From an uncultured Robinsoniella sp. (GTDB lineage: Bacteria > Bacillota > Clostridia > Lachnospirales > Lachnospiraceae): a stretch of DNA of 50,818 nt. The notes beneath the pieces were generated by a model. The model worked only from the letters and a program-made list of their open reading frames with translations, ran no database searches and had not been told where the DNA came from. Positions 40,369 to 47,934 of this stretch are shown here, piece by piece; positions within the stretch are counted from its first letter, which is position 1, and every line of letters starts with the position of its first letter. The position numbers and the translations under genes are program-made. Location of the stretch: assembly GCA_900539655.1 (NCBI GenBank), contig UQCR01000041.1, forward strand, positions 1 to 50,818, read 5' to 3'.

Positions 40369-42627
40369 ATGGCTACCATTAAAGATGTTGCGAAACTTGC
40401 AGGTGTTTCTATTGCCACTGTGTCAAATTATCTGAACAACACCAAGCCTGTCAGTAAAGCTGTCAGCGCTAAAATAAAAGAAGCCGTGGAGATTTTACAA
40501 TATTCCCAGAATCTGCCCGCCAAAAACCTGAAATCAAATTCCTATACCGACATCGGGGTGATCCTGCCCAATTTTGATGACTCCTATTATGTTCAGCTCT
40601 TTCAGGGTATAGAAAACTTTTTTCAAAATACGGGATATTATATAAACTTATCATTTTCCTACGATATTCCGGACTTTGAGCAGACCATTGTAAATAATTT
40701 TTTAAAAAAGCAGATATGCGGACTGATTCTGGTGTCCTGCCAGCCGGACAACTGGAAATTCTATTACGAACACTTTACCTCCGCACAAAAGCCCATAGTT
40801 TTAATTGACCGGAATATCCATAGTCTGGATGCCAATTTTGTATCCTTTGACAATTATTCCATCGTCCAGTACATGACGAAAAATCTGATTGAACATCAGT
40901 ACAAGAATATTTTTCTTATGAGCGGTCCAAAGCAGTATACCTGCGAAAGTAACTGCATGGAAGGATTTCAGGCTGCTTTTGCCGAATCAGGCATTAGGTT
41001 TAATCCTTCTGCTATTATAAAAACAACCGCCAGCAAGGAAGATGCTTTTCGTAAAACCATTAATATATTTAAAACAGAAAAACCTGAGACAATCATTGCC
41101 ACTTCAGAATCTATCGCTACCGGAATTATTGAAGGCTTAAATATCCTGGGCTTTGGCAAACAGGAGATCCCTGTCCTTTCCTTAGGTGAAGAACACTGGA
41201 ACCTCCATACGCACTCCTTTGCCTCCATGTCTGCCGCACGTCCTGCCATGAAGCTTGGCCAGACTGCCTCTTCTCTGTTATTTGAGCAGTTAAGTGCCCC
41301 ACTTACGAAGGAAACGGAAAAGATTATACTGAAGAATCCGGCATTGGAAAACAGGCTGACTTTTTCCGACCGGAAAATAACAGAGGAAAAGGCCTCAGAT
41401 GATGACTCACAAACAGTCATCCGAATATTGATGTTAGATACCCCCCAGATACATGTATTGGAGGGGCTGCTTAAAAACTTTGAAAATCTGACCGGCATAC
41501 ATGCACAGATAACCATACTTCCCCATCATAACCTCTATGAGACAATACTGGACATTTCCAAAATGCCGGAAGACCAGGCATATGATGTGATTATGTATGA
41601 TTTACCCTGGCTTTCCACCCTGGCAAGTTTTCATATCCTGGAGGATATCACCGAAGAGCTGTCCTCCTTTGATTTGAATATATTTTTTCCGGACTGTCTG
41701 CAGTATTTCAGCAGTTTTAATCAGCGCTACTATGGGATTCCATATATGTATGCACCTCAGATTTTTTACTACCGGAAGGATTTATTTGAAAATTTAGCTC
41801 TGAAGTCTGCCTATGAGCGGAAGAATAATATCACCCTCAGGCCTCCGCTGACTTTAAAAGAATTCAATACTATTGCAGAGTATTTTACCTCGGAAACGAA
41901 CGTGATTGACTATGGCATTACAATTCCTGCTGCCTATGACGAGTGTCTGTCTCCAGAGATATACATGCGTCTGCGGGCATATGGAGGCAGCTTATTTGAC
42001 TCCAGGGGGAATGTCTGCCTGGACTCTGCCCAGTCTCTGAAGGCGTATATTAACCTGGTTCGTGCCGTAAAATGCGCGAAGCCCAACTACCGCACTGCGA
42101 CAGATGTGGTAGCGGTGGAGGATTTTCTGAAAGGGGATACCGCTATGCTGATCACTTATCCTTCGTTTTTAACCGATGTGGTGGATCTGCGTAAAAGCAG
42201 CATGATCGGCTCAATCGGCTATCACCACATACCTGGGCGAAGTCCCTTATTGGGTGGCTGGGGTCTGGGGATATCCAGTTATTCCAGGAAAAAGAACGAA
42301 GCTTTTCAATTTCTGAAATGGACCTGCGATGAACAGGTAGCCAATTATTTAACCTTGCTTGGAGGGCAGTCTGCCATTACCTCCACCTATACAAATGATG
42401 AACTGATAAAGCTCTATCCCTGGCTGCCGCTGTATCATGCAACCTATAAATACACGAAGCCCACACTTCCCCCAAAGTTAAAAAATAATGTCATCCTTTC
42501 CCAAAAAGAAATTGATGCCATTGTCTGTAAATGGTTTTATCCTCTCCTGGATGAAAAAATTGAAGTTCAGGAAGCGATTTCCAGAACCCACAGTGAGCTT
42601 GAAATACTGGCATCCAGATACAAGTAG
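40369..42627 (+). CDS. LacI-type regulator fused to a solute-binding domain
   Basis: A 752-residue protein, about twice the usual LacI length. Residues 1-50 form the LacI DNA-binding domain (MATIKDVAKLAGVSIATVSNYLNN). Residues 60-330 are the usual periplasmic-binding-like effector domain. From about 345 to the end there is a second, extracellular-type SBP_bac_1-like domain (TVIRILMLDTPQIHVLEGLL, DQAYDVIMYDLPWLSTL, LLGGWGLGISSYSRK, FLKWTCDEQVANYL). There is no signal peptide, so the second domain senses ligand in the cytoplasm. It is divergent from the binding-protein operon, which it probably controls. Confidence 0.85.
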   Translation: MATIKDVAKLAGVSIATVSNYLNNTKPVSKAVSAKIKEAVEILQYSQNLPAKNLKSNSYTDIGVILPNFDDSYYVQLFQGIENFFQNTGYYINLSFSYDIPDFEQTIVNNFLKKQICGLILVSCQPDNWKFYYEHFTSAQKPIVLIDRNIHSLDANFVSFDNYSIVQYMTKNLIEHQYKNIFLMSGPKQYTCESNCMEGFQAAFAESGIRFNPSAIIKTTASKEDAFRKTINIFKTEKPETIIATSESIATGIIEGLNILGFGKQEIPVLSLGEEHWNLHTHSFASMSAARPAMKLGQTASSLLFEQLSAPLTKETEKIILKNPALENRLTFSDRKITEEKASDDDSQTVIRILMLDTPQIHVLEGLLKNFENLTGIHAQITILPHHNLYETILDISKMPEDQAYDVIMYDLPWLSTLASFHILEDITEELSSFDLNIFFPDCLQYFSSFNQRYYGIPYMYAPQIFYYRKDLFENLALKSAYERKNNITLRPPLTLKEFNTIAEYFTSETNVIDYGITIPAAYDECLSPEIYMRLRAYGGSLFDSRGNVCLDSAQSLKAYINLVRAVKCAKPNYRTATDVVAVEDFLKGDTAMLITYPSFLTDVVDLRKSSMIGSIGYHHIPGRSPLLGGWGLGISSYSRKKNEAFQFLKWTCDEQVANYLTLLGGQSAITSTYTNDELIKLYPWLPLYHATYKYTKPTLPPKLKNNVILSQKEIDAIVCKWFYPLLDEKIEVQEAISRTHSELEILASRYK

Positions 42628-42673
42628 CGAAGCTTAGTAAATCGATTTCAAATTGCTTATACCGGGGCATAAA

Positions 42674-42718
42674 ATATCAGCAGGATATAACGGTTAATTC
42701 GTTACATCCTGCTGATAT
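42674..42718. terminator. Bidirectional terminator between convergent genes
   Basis: A long inverted repeat (ATATCAGCAGGAT/ATCCTGCTGATAT with a further TAACG/CGTTA) lies between the convergent LacI-fusion and PocR-AraC genes and includes the last codons and stop of the latter. T-rich or A-rich sequence flanks both sides. Confidence 0.75.
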
Positions 42719-43545
42719 ATCTTTCGGTATTTCTTTGCCGGCATCCCTACTGTCTTTTTAAATATCCTGCAAAAATAATTATAATCTGAAAATCCCGCTT
42801 TTTCTGATACTTCTGTGATAGGATCGCAGGAGTTTTTCAAAAAATTTTTAGCCGCTTCGATCCTCTTCTGCTTAATGTACTCAGCAATACCTATTCCCAG
42901 GTATTGCTTTGCAGCTTCATACAGCCTGCTCCGGCTTACTTTAAACTCGTCGCACAAATCTTTTACTGTTATATTTTCTGCCAAGTGTCCCATAATATAC
43001 ATATTTAATTTATGTAAAAACTGTTCCTTTTCCAGAAAGATCATTTCTTTCAGTAAAACATAAAACGTACATGCTTCTAAAATCTTAGCCGCCGCAAGTA
43101 TCTGTTCACGGCTCTTGTACTTGATTTTAGAAAATGCTTCTTCATATCCGGGCTGGTAAATCTGATATCTTTTACAGACATTTTGCAGGTTTGTAACAAG
43201 TTCCTCCCGGTTTGCAAGGTCTGTAATCTGTCCAAACATTACATAGCCGATAATAATTCCGTTATCCTTCAGCGGTGCCGTTGCCTCGATCAGTCCCGCA
43301 TGACACTCATACACCGTCAGCTCGCTGTTGCGTCTGCAGTACTCGAATGAATTCTGGTTGCATTCAATACAATGCTTCTGCGTTACCGGATTCCCATGCA
43401 TGATTGCACAGAACGCACAATGCCCCGGAGGATACGACAGAATCTCATGGTAATCACTGTCAAACAGAACCATTTTGATTCCGGTCAGCGTATAGAAGTC
43501 TTTCATTAATTCTTTTAATTTTTTATTGTCTAAACTTAGATTCAT
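42694..43545 (-). CDS. PocR-domain AraC-type regulator
   Basis: A 283-residue protein. The N-terminal half is a PocR ligand-binding domain, with the Cys-rich pattern HCAFCAIMHGN, HCIECNQNSFEYC and YECHAGLIEATAPL. The C-terminal half is an AraC DNA-binding domain with two helix-turn-helix units (ITVKDLCDEFKVSRSRLYEA and ITEVSEKAGFSDYNYFCRIFKK). The start at ATG 43545 follows GAGG by eight bases; codons further upstream are open from TTG 43569. PocR domains sense small hydrocarbon or sugar derivatives. It lies just after the aldolase gene and probably controls the isomerase-kinase-aldolase operon. Confidence 0.85.
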   Translation of the reverse strand: MNLSLDNKKLKELMKDFYTLTGIKMVLFDSDYHEILSYPPGHCAFCAIMHGNPVTQKHCIECNQNSFEYCRRNSELTVYECHAGLIEATAPLKDNGIIIGYVMFGQITDLANREELVTNLQNVCKRYQIYQPGYEEAFSKIKYKSREQILAAAKILEACTFYVLLKEMIFLEKEQFLHKLNMYIMGHLAENITVKDLCDEFKVSRSRLYEAAKQYLGIGIAEYIKQKRIEAAKNFLKNSCDPITEVSEKAGFSDYNYFCRIFKKTVGMPAKKYRKIYQQDVTN

Positions 43546-43601
43546 GGGCATGTCCTCTGCTTTATACAATCTGTACTGACCGCAGTACTAGCTACCTGTT
43601 A

Positions 43602-43630
43602 ATAGTACCAAAAGTACAGAAGAACTGCAA
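43602..43630 (-). promoter_or_regulatory. Promoter of the PocR-AraC gene
   Basis: On the minus strand TTGCAG, a 17-base spacer and TACTAT, in the 184-base gap after the aldolase gene. An inverted repeat GTACTG/CAGTAC at about 43572-43588 lies downstream and could be an operator. Confidence 0.6.
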
Positions 43631-43729
43631 GAACATGTTCCATTGCTGCGTGGGTATGCTCGAAGCAACGGCGTAGCCGGTCTATAGCTAGAATCACAGA
43701 TATGCAGCTTGCGGATAGCGGGTGCTATA

Positions 43730-44695
43730 TCACTGGATTTTACGCACTGGGGCACTGGAAATCTGTTCATTATGCATTCCACTAAAAACCTCTAAAGCTG
43801 ACTTCACATTCTCTTTCATGGCATCGATTCCCCACTGTACAATCTCATGATAATAGACCGGCTTTTCTTTCCCCTGTTCCACAACCGAATAATAGAGATT
43901 GTATTTTTTCCCGTCATTTACGAGGGGCATCTTTTTAAACCCAAACTGTCCCTCTACTTCCTCTCCCCCGGCTTTCGCCATATAAGTATAATAATTTACT
44001 TTCCGTATTCCTTTTTGTATCACCGTTTTATAGTCTTCTTCGCTGACACCGGACCCTCCGTGCATAACCAGAGGAATATCCACCCTTGCCCGCACCCGGT
44101 CCAGCACATTCATATCTAATTTGGGCTTTTTTAAATACAAACCGTGGGCAGTACCAAAGGAACATGCCAATGCATCTATCTTTGTCTCTTTCACAAAACG
44201 GCCTGCATCCTCCGGGTCGGTATAGACCTCTTCTGCCCAGTCTTCCTGACTGGATTCGTGTCCCAGACCCAGCTCCCTTTTTCCCAGAACTCCAATTTCC
44301 GCTTCCACAGAAGCCCCTGTCCGCTTTGCCATCTCCACAGCGATACAGGTATTTGCCACATTTTCTTCATAGCTTAATGCCGAACCGTCATACATAATGG
44401 ATGTAAATCCAATATCCAGCGCCTTATATAAATAGTTCAAACTGGTGCCGTGATCCAAATGGACACATACCGGAACCTTGGCTTCTGCCGCACATCTTAT
44501 CATAATAGGCCCGATCAGCGAAATCGGCATCATTTCCTCATGGATTTCTGCATGCATAATAATTACCGGAACATCCAGTTCCTCCGCCCCTCTGATCACG
44601 GCTATAATACTCTCCAGGTTCGGTGTGTTAAAAGATCCTATAGCACATTTTCTCGCCTGGGCAAGCCTTAATATTTCCTTCAATGTAACTAACAC
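43730..44695 (-). CDS. Class II (fructose-bisphosphate-type) aldolase
   Basis: A 321-residue zinc-dependent aldolase of the FbaA/GatY family. Zinc ligands are in VCVHLDHGTS, HGLYL and MHGGSGVSEEDY; EAEIGVLGKRE is also typical. GTG 44695 is the start, with AGGAGG seven bases upstream. It would cleave a ketose (bis)phosphate into dihydroxyacetone phosphate and an aldehyde. With the isomerase and FGGY kinase it forms a three-step pathway. Its exact substrate is not shown by sequence. Confidence 0.85.
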   Translation of the reverse strand: MLVTLKEILRLAQARKCAIGSFNTPNLESIIAVIRGAEELDVPVIIMHAEIHEEMMPISLIGPIMIRCAAEAKVPVCVHLDHGTSLNYLYKALDIGFTSIMYDGSALSYEENVANTCIAVEMAKRTGASVEAEIGVLGKRELGLGHESSQEDWAEEVYTDPEDAGRFVKETKIDALACSFGTAHGLYLKKPKLDMNVLDRVRARVDIPLVMHGGSGVSEEDYKTVIQKGIRKVNYYTYMAKAGGEEVEGQFGFKKMPLVNDGKKYNLYYSVVEQGKEKPVYYHEIVQWGIDAMKENVKSALEVFSGMHNEQISSAPVRKIQ

Positions 44696-44777
44696 AATAT
44701 CCCTCCTAATTTTCCCATCCGGATTCACTTTCCAGAATCTCAATTTCTACCCGGTATGATACTTTTTCATCCGGTTG

Positions 44778-46268
44778 CTATCCCATCAAGTGCCGGACTG
44801 ACGGATAGAGCTGTCTGTATTTTTCATAATATGGTTCATAAGCTTCTCTTTGCTCTTGCCGGGGATAATATGTCTCTAATTCCTTTACCATCTTGTCTGC
44901 TGCTGATTCCAGGTTCTCAAAGACGTTACAGGCAATTCCCGTCAGCATGGCACTTCCGGCTGCTCCCGCTTCGCTGGAGCCCAGGGATACCACGGGAACC
45001 CCTAATATATCGGCTTTCATCTGCATCCAGACCCTGGAATTTGCCCCGCCGCCCACAGCTTTTAGTTTTTTTATTCCGATTCCTGCCTTAGAAAGTTCCT
45101 CCATATTCAGCCGCATTTCATAGACCACCCCTTCCAGCATTGCCCGGTACAGGTCAGATACATTATTTGCGGCAGTAAGGCCTGTGATCGCTCCCCTGGA
45201 TCCGGTATCCATGTAAGGCGTGGCTGCACCTGCAAAATGAGGAAGCACCAGAATTCCTGTGGGTTCATCTTTCATATTGTTTTCCAATACTTCGTAGACA
45301 GACTTATTTTCCTGTTCAGCCAGATATTTCTCATACTTTGCTAGATTGTCAATATACCATTTTACCAATGCTCCTCCGGTAAAGGAGAACGCATAACAGA
45401 GATATTTCCCTGGAATTATATAAGGTACAACTGCGTAGCTTCCCCGGTACAGTACATCATTTTCCGGAATTCCGGTAAACACAGGGGTAATGCACTCTAC
45501 GGTACCTGCACCGTCAACTGCCGCAGCATCACCGAAGACACTGGCACCGATTGCCGCCGCCACTTGGTCATGGCTGACAGATACGATTAATGTTTTCTCT
45601 TTTAGCCCCAGCTTTGCTGCCACCGTATCTTGGACATATCCAGCTGGGGTTCCGGTGGGAACTGTTTTGGACAGCAGCTTTTCATCAATCCCGGCTGCCT
45701 CTAATATTTCCGTGCTCCAGCATAATCTCCGGATATCAAATGCCATAGTCCGGGATGCTATTGAATAGTCTATCTGAGTGATGCCTGTCAACATGTAGAT
45801 AATATAATCTTCCATAAGCAGAATTCTGGATACCCTGCCATAAATATCCGGACGGTGTCTCTGCATCCACATCAGTTTCGAAATACTGTACATGCAATGA
45901 GGTTTCAGTCCGGTAATTGCAGCTATATTTTTCTCTCCAAGCTTCTGTACCAGATCCCTGCACTCCACATCTCCTCTGGGATCCGTATAAAGCATAGACG
46001 GTGCCAGGGGAGTATCCTTTTCATCTAACAGTACAAAGGTCTCCCCGAAGCTGGTCACGCCGATTCCCTGAATGTCCGGATTGTATTCGGCGGCTTCCCG
46101 AATGACATCCCGTACCGAGTTCCAAATGAATTCCCCGTGAATTTCCTGTTCCTTTCCCCCTCTGGATGAAGGATAATCCCTGTAAGCTTTATATATGTAT
46201 GTTCCCTTATTATCGTATATTGTAAGCTTGCAGCCTGTTGTTCCTATATCCAGTCCCCCAATTGCCAT
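44778..46268 (-). CDS. FGGY-family sugar kinase (xylulokinase-like)
   Basis: A 496-residue FGGY kinase. The N-terminal ATPase motif GGLDIGTTGCKLTIYD, a GVTSFGETFVLLD strand, the VVSVSHDQVAAAIG region and GGGANSRVWMQMKADILG near the end match xylulokinase-type enzymes. Three ATG codons overlap the ribosome site; the third (46268) is best spaced from GGAGGG. It phosphorylates the ketose made by the isomerase. Size is normal. Confidence 0.85.
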   Translation of the reverse strand: MAIGGLDIGTTGCKLTIYDNKGTYIYKAYRDYPSSRGGKEQEIHGEFIWNSVRDVIREAAEYNPDIQGIGVTSFGETFVLLDEKDTPLAPSMLYTDPRGDVECRDLVQKLGEKNIAAITGLKPHCMYSISKLMWMQRHRPDIYGRVSRILLMEDYIIYMLTGITQIDYSIASRTMAFDIRRLCWSTEILEAAGIDEKLLSKTVPTGTPAGYVQDTVAAKLGLKEKTLIVSVSHDQVAAAIGASVFGDAAAVDGAGTVECITPVFTGIPENDVLYRGSYAVVPYIIPGKYLCYAFSFTGGALVKWYIDNLAKYEKYLAEQENKSVYEVLENNMKDEPTGILVLPHFAGAATPYMDTGSRGAITGLTAANNVSDLYRAMLEGVVYEMRLNMEELSKAGIGIKKLKAVGGGANSRVWMQMKADILGVPVVSLGSSEAGAAGSAMLTGIACNVFENLESAADKMVKELETYYPRQEQREAYEPYYEKYRQLYPSVRHLMG

Positions 46269-46291
46269 CATCATCCCTCCAGTCTTACTAT

Positions 46292-47689
46292 CTAAATTTC
46301 CATCCAGTTATACCCCAGATAATAGGTAAATGCTTCCTTTAACACCTTTTTCATGTGTCCCATCCCCACAGCGGTATGGTGGCGGAACCCATTTTGTCCA
46401 AGCATGATTAATTTGGGCTGAAGCTTGTCAATGACTGCCACTCCGCCGCAGCCAAAATACCCATCTTCTATGGGATCTTCGGTAAACTTTCCCTCACCCG
46501 CATAAACGGTGAGCTTCCCATCCTCTGTCTTACAATTGGAGTAGGTCATGGGAAATGCTTTGATTCGCCCCTCATTACTTCCCCATCCACAACCGGGATT
46601 TCCTTTGGCAAACATCTTATGGTCTGTTACAGTTCCCTTTTTTGTCATCAATGTCTGCGCAACCGGTCCGCAGTGGAACAGAATCACCTTGTCTGGGTCT
46701 TCCGTATAATTATTGTTCCAGTCCAAAACCGTGGCAGGCATACCGGATGCCAGCTGCATTGCATACATATTAATAGCGGAACAGAGATCAATTTCACAGG
46801 ATGCCACAATCCCCCTGTCATTTAATTCGCTCAGCAGTACACAGGGTGCAATTCCAAGAATTTCATGCAATTCATCCCAGCAGCGAAGGGTAATACAGTC
46901 CAGGTCATAGTCAGAAATATATTCATCTATTACAACGCTCACCTTTGCAAGTACGGTAGTCTTATCTGGCGGCACACAGCTGAAATCGGTATAGTCCACC
47001 AGGCGTTCCACCTTCCTGAGTACCCGCATATCCCTGTCATCCATATTTTGAACTTTAAATATCAGCTCGGACAGATCAAATGTCTCAACGGTAATGCCGT
47101 ATTTTTGAAGTGTAATCTCATCATAGCGCACTGTTTTAAATTTACTTGTCCGGGCACCAAAGGCTCCTACTGAAAATCGTTTCATCCCATTTACGACACG
47201 GCAGATTCCGGCAAAGTCATGCAGATTATAAGCAAAGGTTTCCGACAGCGGGTGTACTACATGGGGTTCCAGCATAGTAAACGGTATTCCATATTGATGG
47301 AATACATCTGCAAAGCTGAACTTTCCGCAATAGGAATCCCTCCTGTGGGCAAAATCCATTTTTCCTATTTCATCGGGATAAGCATGGAGAAGGATGGGCA
47401 CTCCTGCATCCTGTACTGCGGCAACTCCGCCATTTTCATCCCCAAAATTAGGCAGGCACATTATCACGCCATCATACTCGCCCTGATGGCTTTTCAGCCA
47501 GGCTGCATAGCATTTCCCTTCTGACCTGGTTTCTACTGCACCATATCTGGTCATCTCTTCCTCTGGCATAAGATACTGGTAACCTGCGTTTGTAACGGCT
47601 TCTGCCATTTCCTTTCTGGCTGTGGCAATTAATGTTTCCGGGAAAAATCCCCTGTTGGCAAAATACAGCGCAAATGTCATTTGTTTCAT
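46292..47689 (-). CDS. L-fucose/L-arabinose isomerase-type protein
   Basis: A 465-residue sugar isomerase of the FucI-like group, cytoplasmic. Marks are GVIMCLPNFGDENGGVAAV, SVGAFGARTSKFKTVRYDE, DCITLRCWDELHEILGI, ASCEIDLCSAINMY and HHTAVGMGHMKK. Glu and His in these blocks could bind the metal. ATG 47689 is preceded by GGAGG nine bases upstream. It is the first gene of the catabolic operon; a weak TTGGAA/AGATAT promoter lies before it. Its aldose substrate is unknown. Confidence 0.8.
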   Translation of the reverse strand: MKQMTFALYFANRGFFPETLIATARKEMAEAVTNAGYQYLMPEEEMTRYGAVETRSEGKCYAAWLKSHQGEYDGVIMCLPNFGDENGGVAAVQDAGVPILLHAYPDEIGKMDFAHRRDSYCGKFSFADVFHQYGIPFTMLEPHVVHPLSETFAYNLHDFAGICRVVNGMKRFSVGAFGARTSKFKTVRYDEITLQKYGITVETFDLSELIFKVQNMDDRDMRVLRKVERLVDYTDFSCVPPDKTTVLAKVSVVIDEYISDYDLDCITLRCWDELHEILGIAPCVLLSELNDRGIVASCEIDLCSAINMYAMQLASGMPATVLDWNNNYTEDPDKVILFHCGPVAQTLMTKKGTVTDHKMFAKGNPGCGWGSNEGRIKAFPMTYSNCKTEDGKLTVYAGEGKFTEDPIEDGYFGCGGVAVIDKLQPKLIMLGQNGFRHHTAVGMGHMKKVLKEAFTYYLGYNWMEI

Positions 47690-47821
47690 CTTCCGATACC
47701 TCCGTATTTTTATAGATATCTTAATCATAGAAGATTTTTTCCAATAAAAATAGAGGAGTACGTTTGAAAAACTGTAAAATCGTCCAGAAGCAATCTGTTT
47801 TGTATTTTAGAGCATTCATGC

Positions 47822-47850
47822 TTGTTATTCTATTTGATTAATTATATAAT
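47822..47850 (+). promoter_or_regulatory. Promoter of the hybrid histidine kinase gene
   Basis: TTGTTA, a 17-base spacer and TATAAT, facing right, about 80 bases before the kinase gene. The 245-base gap between the divergent isomerase and kinase genes holds no gene. Confidence 0.7.
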
Positions 47851-47934
47851 ATGTATAGGGTAGAGCCTTTTTAACATGACTCAAAACATTTAGATAAAAT
47901 TCATGAAAATATATTTGTATGGAAGGAAAATACT

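Noticed and set aside
42674..42718. Long inverted repeat considered as an insertion or attachment site
   Set aside because: It sits between convergent genes, covers a stop codon and has terminator shape; no element genes adjoin it.
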